Program-made: the position numbers and the translations under genes
Notes under the pieces: generated by a model
Database searches by the model: none
Seen by the model: only the letters and a program-made list of their open reading frames with translations
What the model was told of the DNA's origin: nothing
Shown here: in pieces, positions 17,774 through 26,174 of the stretch
Layout of the letters: each line of letters opens with the position of its first letter
Position numbering within the stretch: position 1 is the first letter of the stretch
From: Bradyrhizobium sp. CCGB01
GTDB lineage: Bacteria > Pseudomonadota > Alphaproteobacteria > Rhizobiales > Xanthobacteraceae
DNA length: 64,000 nucleotides
NCBI RefSeq assembly: GCF_024199795.1
Contig: NZ_JANADK010000001.1
Span: forward strand, 3,410,001-3,474,000
Direction of reading: 5' to 3'

Positions 17774-17798
17774 CATGAATACTGACTCATAATTCATG
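17774..17798. promoter_or_regulatory. 25-bp palindromic operator candidate between divergent operons
   Basis: The outer arms CATGAAT (17774-17780) and ATTCATG (17792-17798) and the inner TGAcTCA (17783-17789) share one centre at 17786, with 10 of 12 positions symmetric. It lies between the ligase-TetR-monooxygenase operon and the Liv-type importer. A TTGACG (17805) just to its right could be the -35 of the plus-strand promoter. Binding by the TetR protein encoded at 15600-16241 is inferred. Confidence 0.6.
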
Positions 17799-17916
17799 TT
17801 TGTCTTGACGTCACCCCCTGCCTCTGAAATTGTTGGGAGCACGGAGACGAGACGATCTCCGGCAAGAAACTAGGAAACGGGACCAGGAAACGCCGACCCG
17901 AAAGAGGGAGGGGAAA

Positions 17917-19176
17917 ATGACGAGAACCCGCACGCCGGGCATCAGCCGCCGTTCAACACTGGCGCTGATGGGCGCCGGTGCGATGAGTGTTGCCGCGCCG
18001 TGGGTGGCACGTGCCCAAGCCAAGACGATCAAGATCGGCATGCCGACGATTCTGTCGGGCCGCGTCGCACAGCTCGGCACGTCGTCGCGCAATGCCGTGA
18101 TGCTCGAGGTCGACAAGGTCAACGCCGCCGGCGGTCTTGCCGGCCGGCAGATCGAGATGGTGATCCGGGATTCCAAGGGCCAGCCGCAGGAAGCCGCTCG
18201 CGTCGCGCGCGAACTCGTCAACACCGACGGCTGCGAATGGCTGATCGACGGCGAGGCGTCGTCCGGATCGTTCGCCGTGCACGAAGTGGCGCGTGATCTT
18301 GGCGTACTCTGCGTCCACACCTGCTCGGAAGCGTCCTCGCTGACGGCCGATCCGAAGCAGCACATCCCGAACGCGTTCCGCTGCGTCCGCCAGGGCATCC
18401 ACGATTCCATCGTCGGCGGCAGCTACGCCGCTTCGATCTCGAAGGCCAAGGGCCTGAAGAAATGGGCGACCTGCTCGCCGGACTATGCCTACGGACGTGA
18501 CACCACCGGCGAATTCACGCTGTACCTGAAGCGCTTTGCGCCTGACGTCGAGGTGATCAGCGAATCCTGGCCAAAGCTGTTCCAGCCCGACTACACCGAA
18601 GTGGTGACGAAGATTCTGCAGGCCAAGCCGCAGGCGCTGTACTCCTGCCTGTGGGGCGGCGATCTCACCTCCTACATCGACCAGGCCAACATCTACGCGA
18701 TGTTCAGCCAGATGGAGGTGTTCGCAGTCAACATGGCCGACTACACCGCGCTCACGGTGGTCAAGAACCTGCCGAAGGGTATCCACTCCGGCAACCGCTA
18801 CATCAAGACGTTCCCGACCACGCCGGAGAACGCCGCCTGGGGCGATGCCTACAAGGCCAAGTACAACGAATATCCGACCAACTGGTCATGGCAGAACGCG
18901 ACCGCGGTGATGTTCCTGAGCGAGGCCGCGAAGAAGGCGAACTCCACCGACGGCAAGAAGATCGCAGAAGTCCTGAAGGGCCTCACCATCAAGTGCCCGT
19001 TCGGCGCCGACGGCACTGTGACGATGCGCGGCGACGATCACACGCTGGTCGGCTACGCCATCGGCTGGGGCACCACGATCCCGCAGGAGCCGTATGTGCC
19101 CGAAGTCAAGGCCGGCGACTGGAAGACCATCTTCGAACTCGAAGCCGAGTGGAAGAAGAGCAAGGGCTACACCTGA
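17917..19176 (+). CDS. ABC transporter substrate-binding protein, branched-chain amino-acid (LivK) type
   Basis: Periplasmic receptor of the importer encoded downstream (419 residues). A twin-arginine-like leader, ISRRSTLALMGAGAMSVAAP, ends in ARAQA, so export by Tat is likely. The mature Peripla_BP_6 domain begins KTIKIGMPTILSGRVAQLG and contains VNAAGGLAGRQIEMVIRDSKG, typical of the LivK/AmiC family. ATG 17917 has GAGGGAGGGG six bases upstream. Because it is divergent from an acyl-CoA ligase and monooxygenase, the ligand may be an aromatic, cyclic or short carboxylate rather than leucine; that is inference. Confidence 0.87.
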   Translation: MTRTRTPGISRRSTLALMGAGAMSVAAPWVARAQAKTIKIGMPTILSGRVAQLGTSSRNAVMLEVDKVNAAGGLAGRQIEMVIRDSKGQPQEAARVARELVNTDGCEWLIDGEASSGSFAVHEVARDLGVLCVHTCSEASSLTADPKQHIPNAFRCVRQGIHDSIVGGSYAASISKAKGLKKWATCSPDYAYGRDTTGEFTLYLKRFAPDVEVISESWPKLFQPDYTEVVTKILQAKPQALYSCLWGGDLTSYIDQANIYAMFSQMEVFAVNMADYTALTVVKNLPKGIHSGNRYIKTFPTTPENAAWGDAYKAKYNEYPTNWSWQNATAVMFLSEAAKKANSTDGKKIAEVLKGLTIKCPFGADGTVTMRGDDHTLVGYAIGWGTTIPQEPYVPEVKAGDWKTIFELEAEWKKSKGYT

Positions 19177-19186
19177 TCATGTCCGG

Positions 19187-19212
19187 GGCGGAGGCGGGCA
19201 ACCGTCTCCGCC
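19187..19212 (+). terminator. Attenuating hairpin with GCAA tetraloop after the binding-protein gene
   Basis: An 11-bp stem (19187-19197 with 19202-19212, one G:T pair) capped by GCAA is followed by TTCGTTTCGTTTT. It lies between the binding-protein gene and the first permease gene. It could partly terminate transcription or protect the upstream mRNA, giving more receptor than permease. Confidence 0.7.
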
Positions 19213-19263
19213 TTCGTTTCGTTTTCCGCGCCGCGTCCGGCGCACGACAATGAAAGTGCTTCC

Positions 19264-20166
19264 GTGGATCTCGACGCGCTTGCCGGCTGTCTCTCCAGTT
19301 CCTCCTGCCTGGTGACGCAAACCACCAGCGGCCTCATCATCGGCATGCTGCTTTTTCTGGTGGCGGTCGGGCTGACGCTGATCTTCGGCGTGCTCAAGGT
19401 CGTCAATTTCAGCCACGGCGCCTTCTACATGTTCGGCGCCTATTTTGCGATGACGGCCTATCAGCTCACGGGAAGCTTCGCGCTCGCGATGCTCGCGGGA
19501 GCGGCGGGCACCGCGCTCCTCGGCCTGATCTTCGAACGTGTCTTCATGAGCCGCGTCTATGGCGCCGACGTGCTGATGCAGCTGCTCGTCTGCTACGCCT
19601 TCGTGCTGATCTTCGACGATGTCGTGCGCATCATCTGGGGGCCGGAATTCAAGTCGATGGGCATGCCCGCGGCATTCCAGGTGATGCCGCTGTTCATCGC
19701 CGGCGGCGTCGTGCCGCCTTATTACCTGCTGCTGATCGGCGTCGCGCTCGTCGCTGCGATCGTGCTCGGCATCGGGCTCTCGCGCAGCCGTATCGGCAAG
19801 GTGATCCGGGCGGCGGCACACAATCCCGGCATGGTCTCGGCGCTCGGCATCAACACCGGCCTGATCTACGGCGGGGTGTTCGCGCTCGGCGGCATGCTGG
19901 CGGGACTTGCCGGCGCGCTCGCGGCGCCGGTGCGCTCGCTCACGCCCGGCATGGGTTTTTCGGTGCTGATCGAATCCTTCATCGTCACCGTGATCGGCGG
20001 CATGGGCTCGATCCTGGGCGCGCTGATCGGCGCACTGCTGCTCGGCCTGATCCGCTCGTTCGGCTCGCTCGGCTTTCCCCTGTTCACGGAGGGCCTGATG
20101 TACCTGTTCATGGTGATCGTGCTGGTCTCCAAGCCCACCGGCCTGTTCGGCAAGGAGGCGGCATGA
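19264..20166 (+). CDS. livH: ABC transporter permease, LivH type
   Basis: Inner-membrane permease of 300 residues with about eight hydrophobic segments, including LIIGMLLFLVAVGLTLIFGV and the typical LivH sequence VVNFSHGAFYMFGAYFAM. The C-terminal GLAGALAAPVRSLTPGMGF and VIGGMGSILGALIGALLLG match branched-chain amino-acid type permeases. The start is GTG 19264; no ATG fits the conserved N-terminus. It overlaps the next permease gene by four bases (ATGA), so translation is coupled. The true substrate is unknown. Confidence 0.88.
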   Translation: MDLDALAGCLSSSSCLVTQTTSGLIIGMLLFLVAVGLTLIFGVLKVVNFSHGAFYMFGAYFAMTAYQLTGSFALAMLAGAAGTALLGLIFERVFMSRVYGADVLMQLLVCYAFVLIFDDVVRIIWGPEFKSMGMPAAFQVMPLFIAGGVVPPYYLLLIGVALVAAIVLGIGLSRSRIGKVIRAAAHNPGMVSALGINTGLIYGGVFALGGMLAGLAGALAAPVRSLTPGMGFSVLIESFIVTVIGGMGSILGALIGALLLGLIRSFGSLGFPLFTEGLMYLFMVIVLVSKPTGLFGKEAA

Positions 20167-21182
20167 CCGAGCTGGAGGCCGGACGCGCCGAGACGCTGGC
20201 ACCGGTGCGCAGCGGTGCGGCCCTTCAACGCTATCGCGACGTCCTGATTGCGGTGATCGCGTTCGCCGTGCTGGCGAGCCTGCCGCTGTTCACGGGCAGC
20301 AAGGCGCTGCTCGATTTCGTCATCCGCTGCTCGGCCTACGGCCTGTTCGCGACCTCGCTCAATTTGCTGGTCGGATACACCGGGCTCACGTCGTTCGGCC
20401 ACGGCATGTTCTTCGGCCTCGGCGCGTACAGCTTCGGCCTGATCATGCAGAAGCTCGGCGTGCCCATTCCGGTCGCCTTCGTCGCGACGCTGGCGATCAC
20501 GGCCGGGATCGCGGCCGTCATCGGCGCGATCTGCGTGCGGCTGAAGGAGATCTACTTCGCCTTCGTGACGCTCGCGTTCCAGATGCTCATCCACTCGACC
20601 ATCCTGTCCTGGGCCTCCTTTACCGGCGGCGACCAGGGCTTGCGCGGCGGCATTCCGCGGCCCGTCTTCCTCGGCATCGATCTTGCCAACCACGTTCATC
20701 TCTATGTCGCGAGCTGCGCGTTGTTGATCCTCGGTCTGCTCGCGATGCGGCAGATCGCGCAATCGCCGTTCGGCTACACGCTGCGCATGATCCGCGACAA
20801 TGCGGCGCGCGCAAGCTTTCTCGGCATTGACGTCTGGCGTGCCAAGCTCACAGTGTTCGTGCTGGCCGCGCTGTTCGCATCGATGGGCGGCATGGTGATG
20901 GCACTGTTCGTCTCCGGCGCCTATCCGGAATTCGCCTACTGGACGATCTCGGGCGAGGGCATCTTCATCAACATGCTCGGCGGCGTCTCGACCTTCCTGG
21001 GACCGATGGTCGGCACCGTGCTGTTGCTTCTGCTCAACGATACCGTCACGCGGTTCACCGAGTACCACGGCATCGTGCTCGGCATCGTCATCCTGTTCTT
21101 CGCGCTGGGCTTGCGCAAAGGCCTGCTGGATTTCGTCGCCGACTGGTTCGCCCACCGACGTGACGCAGGCGAGGGGCGCTAG
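20163..21182 (+). CDS. livM: ABC transporter permease, LivM type
   Basis: Second permease of the Liv-type importer (339 residues, roughly nine membrane segments). It shows the LivM pattern NLLVGYTGLTSFGHGMFFGL, LKEIYFAFVTLAFQMLIHS, and the coupling-helix region RMIRDNAARASFLGIDVWRA that contacts the ATPases. The C-terminal GGVSTFLGPMVGTVLLLLLN is also characteristic. It starts on the ATGA overlap with livH and ends two bases before the LivG-type ATPase gene. Confidence 0.88.
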   Translation: MTELEAGRAETLAPVRSGAALQRYRDVLIAVIAFAVLASLPLFTGSKALLDFVIRCSAYGLFATSLNLLVGYTGLTSFGHGMFFGLGAYSFGLIMQKLGVPIPVAFVATLAITAGIAAVIGAICVRLKEIYFAFVTLAFQMLIHSTILSWASFTGGDQGLRGGIPRPVFLGIDLANHVHLYVASCALLILGLLAMRQIAQSPFGYTLRMIRDNAARASFLGIDVWRAKLTVFVLAALFASMGGMVMALFVSGAYPEFAYWTISGEGIFINMLGGVSTFLGPMVGTVLLLLLNDTVTRFTEYHGIVLGIVILFFALGLRKGLLDFVADWFAHRRDAGEGR

Positions 21183-21184
21183 TC

Positions 21185-21940
21185 ATGCTCGAGATCCGCA
21201 ACCTCGCAAAATCCTTCGGCGGCGTGAAGGCAACCAACGATGTCTCGCTGGATTTCCCCGACGGCTCGCTCACCGCGGTGATCGGCCCCAACGGTGCCGG
21301 CAAGAGCACGTTCTTCAACCTGATCACCGGTGCCTTGAGTCCGGATTCAGGCCAGGTGCTGCTCGACGGTATCGATCTGGCCGGCCGCTCGCCGCCGGAA
21401 ATCGTGCGTCACGGCATCGGCCGCGCCTTCCAGGTGGCGAGCATCTTCAAATCGTTGACGGTGCAGGAGACCATGCTTGCCGCCGTCAGCGCCGACCAGC
21501 GCTCCTCGGCGGTGCTGCACAAGCGCTTTCCGCTGGCTGAGACGCGAGACCGCGCCGAGCATGTGATGGAGCTGCTGGGTCTTGCCGGCAAGCGTAACCG
21601 CACGGCGGCGACGCTCTCGCACGGCGACCAGAAACTCCTCGATATCGCGCTCGCTCTGGTGCTCGAACCAAAGGTGCTGCTGCTGGACGAACCGACCGCC
21701 GGCATGGGTCCGGAAGAGCGCTGGCGCATGATCGACAAGGTGCGCGAGCTCTGGGACACCCAGAAGATCACGGTCGTCTTCATCGAGCACGACATGGATA
21801 TCGTGTTCAAGATCGCTCCAAAGATCGTCGTGCTCTGCTACGGCCGCATCCTGGCAACCGGCACGCCCGACGAGATCCGGAGCAACAGCGCGGTGATCGA
21901 CGCCTATCTCGGCACCGAACATGCGGGAGCCGCCGCATGA
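21185..21940 (+). CDS. livG: ABC transporter ATP-binding protein, LivG type
   Basis: One of two ATPases driving the importer (251 residues). Walker A GPNGAGKSTFFN is at about residues 36-47, with the Q-loop in IGRAFQVASIF, a variant signature LSHGDQKLLDIA, Walker B VLLLDEPTAGM and the switch histidine in IEHDMDIVF. LSHG in place of LSGG is common in LivG proteins. The C-terminal ATGTPDEIRSNSAVIDAYLG is the typical LivG tail. It overlaps livF by four bases. Confidence 0.9.
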   Translation: MLEIRNLAKSFGGVKATNDVSLDFPDGSLTAVIGPNGAGKSTFFNLITGALSPDSGQVLLDGIDLAGRSPPEIVRHGIGRAFQVASIFKSLTVQETMLAAVSADQRSSAVLHKRFPLAETRDRAEHVMELLGLAGKRNRTAATLSHGDQKLLDIALALVLEPKVLLLDEPTAGMGPEERWRMIDKVRELWDTQKITVVFIEHDMDIVFKIAPKIVVLCYGRILATGTPDEIRSNSAVIDAYLGTEHAGAAA

Positions 21941-22650
21941 GCGCGACCGTGATCGAAGTCGCCGATCTCGACGTCTATTACGGCACCAGCCAGATCCTGT
22001 TCGGCGTCGGCCTTTCGGTGCGGCAGGGCGAGACCATGGCGCTGCTCGGGCGCAACGGCGCCGGCAAGTCGACGACCATGAAGGCGATCATGGGGCTGGC
22101 GCCGCCGCGGCGGGGCAGGATCAGCCTGCGCGGTGCGGTAATCTCGGGTCTGAAGCCGCACACGATCGCGCGCGCCGGTCTCGGCTTCGTGCCGGAGGAT
22201 CGCCAGATCTTTCCGGAGCACACGGTCGAGGACAATCTCGTCATCGGGAAGAAGAAGGGGCCGGATGGACAGGACGAATGGTCCATCAGGCGCATCTATG
22301 AGGTCTTCCCGCTGCTGGAGCCTTTGCGCAATCGCATTGCAGGACGACTGTCCGGCGGCGAGCAGCAGATGCTCGCCATCGCACGCACGCTGATGGGCAA
22401 TCCCGCGCTGCTGCTGCTGGACGAGCCGAGCGAAGGGCTCGCGCCGATCATCGTGCAGCGGATCGGCGAACTGCTGCGGCAGCTCCGCCAACTCGGATCG
22501 ACCGTGCTGATCGCCGAGCAGAACATGCATTTCTGCCTGGGGCTGGCGAGCCACGCCACGGTCATCGACAAGGGCCAGATCGTCTATGCCGCCGGAATCG
22601 ACGAGCTGAAGGCCAACGACGCCATCCGCCGCCGTTACCTGGCGCTCTAG
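21937..22650 (+). CDS. livF: ABC transporter ATP-binding protein, LivF type
   Basis: Second ATPase of the importer (237 residues): Walker A GRNGAGKSTTMKAIMGL, signature LSGGEQQMLAIARTLMGNPALLL, Walker B LLLDEPSEGLAP and the LivF-specific FVPEDRQIFPEHTVEDNL. It is the last gene of the five-gene importer operon, starting on an ATGA overlap with livG. The pair of different ATPases (LivG and LivF) is normal for this family. Confidence 0.9.
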   Translation: MSATVIEVADLDVYYGTSQILFGVGLSVRQGETMALLGRNGAGKSTTMKAIMGLAPPRRGRISLRGAVISGLKPHTIARAGLGFVPEDRQIFPEHTVEDNLVIGKKKGPDGQDEWSIRRIYEVFPLLEPLRNRIAGRLSGGEQQMLAIARTLMGNPALLLLDEPSEGLAPIIVQRIGELLRQLRQLGSTVLIAEQNMHFCLGLASHATVIDKGQIVYAAGIDELKANDAIRRRYLAL

Positions 22651-22813
22651 CCGGGGCTCCGGTGCCCAAATAGGGCGGAAGAAGAAAACTATTGCCCCGG
22701 GATCGTCCTGCGGAAGGAGTTTCCCCTTCGCTGGGCAAAAAAGCCAATCGCTTCCATTGCCGTTTTGGGCCGAAACGACGACATTTCCGTCAGAAATTGA
22801 TGGATCGACGGCC

Positions 22814-23032
22814 ATGGAACGTACTGGATTTGAGCCCTTCGGCGAGCAACTGGTGTCCGCAACCGACACCCAGCCGCGGTCGCGCGCCTCAAAAATGCTG
22901 CTGCGGGCCGGCACGGGCATCTTCTGGACGCTGGTTGCGGGTATCGTGCTTGCGCGCGCAGCCTTCTTCGAGCCGGGCATCTATGACGGCTTCAGCCGCG
23001 TCGCCTCGCTGGCCAAAAGCCTGATCTTCTGA
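22814..23032 (+). CDS. Small membrane protein, hypothetical
   Basis: A 72-residue protein starting MERTGFEPFGEQLVSATDTQ with one strong transmembrane segment (GTGIFWTLVAGIVLARAAFF) and a short C-terminal tail (GIYDGFSRVASLAKSLIF). An in-frame ATG at 22757 would add 19 residues, but no good ribosome site marks either start. I do not recognise the family. It lies between the Liv operon and the YeiH-family gene and is probably transcribed alone. Confidence 0.5.
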   Translation: MERTGFEPFGEQLVSATDTQPRSRASKMLLRAGTGIFWTLVAGIVLARAAFFEPGIYDGFSRVASLAKSLIF

Positions 23033-23045
23033 GGCCGATTATTCC

Positions 23046-23073
23046 GGGTCGGGGACAGAACTTCCCTCGACCC
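23046..23073 (+). terminator. Hairpin before the YeiH-family gene
   Basis: GGGTCGGGGA (23046-23055) pairs with TCCCTCGACCC (23063-23073) with one bulged base. It is placed 14 bases after the small membrane protein gene. No strong U-tract follows, so it is a probable rather than certain terminator. Confidence 0.45.
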
Positions 23074-23143
23074 TGATATGCCGAAAACTTATTCCCCAAT
23101 CAGACGGCGCTGCGTATAAATCCTTCTCTTCTGGGAGAGATTT

Positions 23144-24202
23144 GTGTCGCAGAATCAAGCATCCAGCCAGGCCGACGCCAAGCCGACCACTGCCATTAGC
23201 CGCGTCGTCGCGCTGATTCCCGGCATTCTCCTCTGTATTGCCGTCGCCGGTGTCTCGGCCCTGCTCGAGCACGCGGAATTGGGCGTCTTCGAGCATCCCT
23301 ATGTCGAGGCGCTGGTGATGGCGATCCTGCTCGGGATGGCGCTCCGCAGCTTCTGGAAGCCCGCGCCGCGCTGGCAGGCCGGCATCGCCTTCAGCGCCAA
23401 GCAGCTCCTCGAAGTCGCGGTGATGTTGCTCGGAGCGTCGATCAGCTTCGCCGCCATCGCGGCCTCCGGCATCGCGCTGCTGGCATCGATCGCCGCGGTC
23501 GTGGTGATCGCGCTCTGCGTCTCCTTTGGTCTCAGCCGGATGCTGGGTCTGTCGACACGGCTGTCGATCCTGATCGCCTGCGGCAACTCGATCTGCGGAA
23601 ATTCGGCGATTGCCGCGGTGGCGCCGATCATCGGCGCCAACAACGACGAGATCGCATCCTCGATTTCCTTTACGGCGATCCTCGGCGTGATGATGGTCCT
23701 CGGCCTGCCGCTGCTGATTCCGCTGCTGCAATTGTCGGCGACGCAATACGGCATCCTCGCGGGCCTCACCGTCTATGCGGTGCCGCAGGTGCTGGCCGCG
23801 ACGGTCCCGGCCGGGTTGGTCTCGACGCAGATCGGCACGCTCGTGAAGCTGATGCGCGTGCTGATGCTCGGGCCGGTGGTCGTCGGCCTCTCACTGGTCG
23901 CCTCGCGCTGGCAGAGCGGGGCTAAGAAGACCAATGTGGGCTTCTTCCGTCTCGTCCCCTGGTTCATCCTCGGCTTCCTTGCCCTGGCGACCCTGCGCTC
24001 GCTCGAGATCGTGCCGGGCACGGTGGTCGGGCCGGTGACCAAGATCACCGGATTCCTCACCGTCGTCTCGATGGCGGCGCTTGGGTTGGGCGTCGACGTG
24101 CGGGTGCTGGCGAATGTCGGGGGCCGGGTGACAGCGGCTGTGACGCTGTCGCTGATGCTGCTGCTCGGAATCAGCATCGCGCTGGTGCACTGGTTTAAGT
24201 GA
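23144..24202 (+). CDS. YeiH-family (UPF0324) putative sulfate exporter
   Basis: A polytopic membrane protein of 352 residues with about ten hydrophobic segments. Family signatures include AKQLLEVAVMLLGASISF, CGNSICGNSAIAAVAPIIGA, the strictly conserved Gly/Asn-rich re-entrant-like motif, and YAVPQVLAA. Relatives are annotated as sulfate exporters linked to sulfonate degradation, though most members are untested. The start is GTG 23144 with GGGAGAG upstream. The nearby sulfonate/taurine-type importer makes a sulfur link conceivable but not shown. Confidence 0.82.
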   Translation: MSQNQASSQADAKPTTAISRVVALIPGILLCIAVAGVSALLEHAELGVFEHPYVEALVMAILLGMALRSFWKPAPRWQAGIAFSAKQLLEVAVMLLGASISFAAIAASGIALLASIAAVVVIALCVSFGLSRMLGLSTRLSILIACGNSICGNSAIAAVAPIIGANNDEIASSISFTAILGVMMVLGLPLLIPLLQLSATQYGILAGLTVYAVPQVLAATVPAGLVSTQIGTLVKLMRVLMLGPVVVGLSLVASRWQSGAKKTNVGFFRLVPWFILGFLALATLRSLEIVPGTVVGPVTKITGFLTVVSMAALGLGVDVRVLANVGGRVTAAVTLSLMLLLGISIALVHWFK

Positions 24203-24224
24203 TTTTGCCGCGATGGTGGTGCTT

Positions 24225-24372
24225 ACCCTCTCCCCTTGTGGGAGAGGGTGGCTCGCCGCGTGAGCGGCGAGACGGGTGAGGGGTTCTCTCCGCGAGTCCC
24301 ACTCTTTATCAGCACGCGGAGAGAAGCCCTCATCCGGCGCTTCGCGCCACCTCCTCCCACAAGGGGAGAAGG
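24225..24372. repeat. Long inverted repeat, CCCCTTGTGGGAG class, copy 2
   Basis: The left arm (24225-24284) has CTCTCCCCTTGTGGGAGAGG and GGGTGAGGGG; the right arm (24325-24372) has CCCTCATCCGGCGCTTCGCG and CTCCCACAAGGGGAG. It shares near-identical outer segments with copy 1 at 13525 and lies between convergent genes. Confidence 0.75.
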
Positions 24373-24402
24373 AAAGGCAGCGCGCAAGCGTCGAGAAGAG
24401 AG

Positions 24403-25275
24403 CTAAATCACATCGGCCAGCGAGGCGCCGTGCAGCTCGATGTTGAGCCCCTGCATACCCATGTCGCTGATCTCGCCGCCCATCGCCTTGATGCTTTCCT
24501 CGCGGATCAGCGACATCAGCCCGCGGCGGAGTGCCAGGAACTCCGACGACATCATCATCGATTGCTGCCGCGGCCGCTCCAGCGGGATCGGGATCTCCGC
24601 CTTGATCGAGCCGGGACGCGCGGTCATGCAGTAGACGCGGTCGGACAGGAAGATCGCCTCGTCGATGTCGTGAGTGACGAACAGCACCGAGATCTTCAGC
24701 CGCTGCCACATGTTGGTGAGGATCTGCTGCATGATGACGCGGGTCTGCGCGTCGAGCGCACCGAAAGGCTCGTCGAGCAGCAGCACTTTCGGCCCGGTCG
24801 CGAGCGCGCGGACGATGCCGACGCGCTGCTTCATGCCGCCGGAGAGCTTTTCCGGGTAATGCTTCTCGAACGCTTCGAGCCCTGCGAGCCCGAGCAGCGT
24901 GCGTGCGGCGCGCTCGCGCTGCGAGCGCGGCATGCCGCGCATCTTCAGGCCGAACTCGACATTCTCCCGCACCGTCTTCCAGGGAAACAGCGAATATTGC
25001 TGGAACACCATGCCGCGCTCGGCGCTGGGTCCGTTCACGCGCTCGCCGTCGACGGTGACGATTCCTGTCGTCGGCTTGAGGAAGCCGGCGACCGCGTTGA
25101 GCAGCGTCGATTTTCCGCAACCGGACGGGCCGACGATGGAGACAAATTCGCCCGGCCTGACATGGATCTGCGTGTCCGTGACGGCCCGAACCGGTCCCTC
25201 GATGCTGTCGTAGCTCAGGGAAAAGTTCTTGACCTCGATATGACCCTGCGGCGCTTTGGTCGGAATCTCGGTCAT
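24403..25275 (-). CDS. ABC transporter ATP-binding protein, nitrate/sulfonate/taurine type
   Basis: ATPase of a TauABC/SsuABC-like importer (290 residues). Walker [18 protein letters not shown] is at about residues 49-65, signature LSGGMKQRVGIVRAL, Walker B LLLDEPFGALDAQTR and switch FVTHDIDEAIFLSDRV. The C-terminal extension after the switch (IPIPLERPRQQSMMMSSEF to the end) is longer than in TauB. The frame is open upstream, but ATG 25275 overlaps the permease stop (ATGA) and begins the conserved part. It is the last gene of the three-gene importer unit. Confidence 0.87.
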   Translation of the reverse strand: MTEIPTKAPQGHIEVKNFSLSYDSIEGPVRAVTDTQIHVRPGEFVSIVGPSGCGKSTLLNAVAGFLKPTTGIVTVDGERVNGPSAERGMVFQQYSLFPWKTVRENVEFGLKMRGMPRSQRERAARTLLGLAGLEAFEKHYPEKLSGGMKQRVGIVRALATGPKVLLLDEPFGALDAQTRVIMQQILTNMWQRLKISVLFVTHDIDEAIFLSDRVYCMTARPGSIKAEIPIPLERPRQQSMMMSSEFLALRRGLMSLIREESIKAMGGEISDMGMQGLNIELHGASLADVI

Positions 25276-26174
25276 TTCAGCCTCCACGGCATCACCAATT
25301 GTCCGGCCCCCCGGATCAGCAGGCTCGATCCGAGGCCGAGCACGCCGATCGCGATCATGCCAAGCGCGATGTCGGCATATTGGACCAGCGAATAGGCTTC
25401 CCAGGTGAAATAGCCGATGCCGTACTGGCCCGAGATCATCTCGGCGGCGATCAGCGAGACCCAGGCGACGCCCATGCCCACCGTGAGGCCGGTGAAGATG
25501 TGCGGCAGCGAGGCCGGAAAATACACCTCCCGGAAGATCGAGCGCTCGCGGGCGCCGAGACATTGGGCCGCGCGCACCAGCACGGGGTCGACCAGCGACA
25601 TGCCGTGCAGCGTGTTGACCAGGATCGGGAAGAACGAGCCGAGGAACGTGATGTAGACGATGCTCTGCTCGTTGGTCGGCCACAGCATGATCGCCATCGG
25701 CACCCAGGCGATCGCCGGAATCGGCCGCAGCACTTCGGCCACGGGGAAGATGATCTCATGGACCAGCTTGAAGCGACCCATGATCAGGCCGAGCGGGACG
25801 CCGACAATGGCCGCCAGCGAGAAGCCGATGAAGATGCGCCGGCAGCTCAGGACGACATGCATCAGGAACTTGGGATCGTGGATCGCCTTGGTGAAGCTCG
25901 CATAGACCGCGAGCGGCGAGGGCACGTTGGTGAAGCGCACGAAGAACACGACGCGATAGGTCGTGAGCAGGTGCCAGACCAGCAGGAAGGCGAGCAGCGA
26001 GATGATTCCGATCGCAGTCGCGCGCAGGCCGTCGCGGTTGAGGCGGTACCAGCGCAGTGCGAGCGTGCCGAAGGATGGCGGTGTCGCGGATGGCGTGACG
26101 GCGGGCACGGGGCCAGCCTCTGATGTTGCCGGCATGCTGTTCTCGGCAGGTCTGGCGAGGGCGGGGCTGCTCAC
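25272..26174 (-). CDS. ABC transporter permease, nitrate/sulfonate/taurine type
   Basis: Inner-membrane permease of 300 residues. A roughly 50-residue proline/alanine-rich cytoplasmic N-terminus precedes about six membrane segments; LLAFLLVWHLLTTYRVVFFV is the first. The BPD permease EAA loop is ARERSIFREVYFPASLPHIF, followed by TGLTVGMGVAWVSLIAAEMI, the typical TauC/SsuC sequence. It overlaps both neighbours by four bases, so the order binding protein, permease, ATPase is one operon read on the minus strand. Confidence 0.87.
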   Translation of the reverse strand: MSSPALARPAENSMPATSEAGPVPAVTPSATPPSFGTLALRWYRLNRDGLRATAIGIISLLAFLLVWHLLTTYRVVFFVRFTNVPSPLAVYASFTKAIHDPKFLMHVVLSCRRIFIGFSLAAIVGVPLGLIMGRFKLVHEIIFPVAEVLRPIPAIAWVPMAIMLWPTNEQSIVYITFLGSFFPILVNTLHGMSLVDPVLVRAAQCLGARERSIFREVYFPASLPHIFTGLTVGMGVAWVSLIAAEMISGQYGIGYFTWEAYSLVQYADIALGMIAIGVLGLGSSLLIRGAGQLVMPWRLK

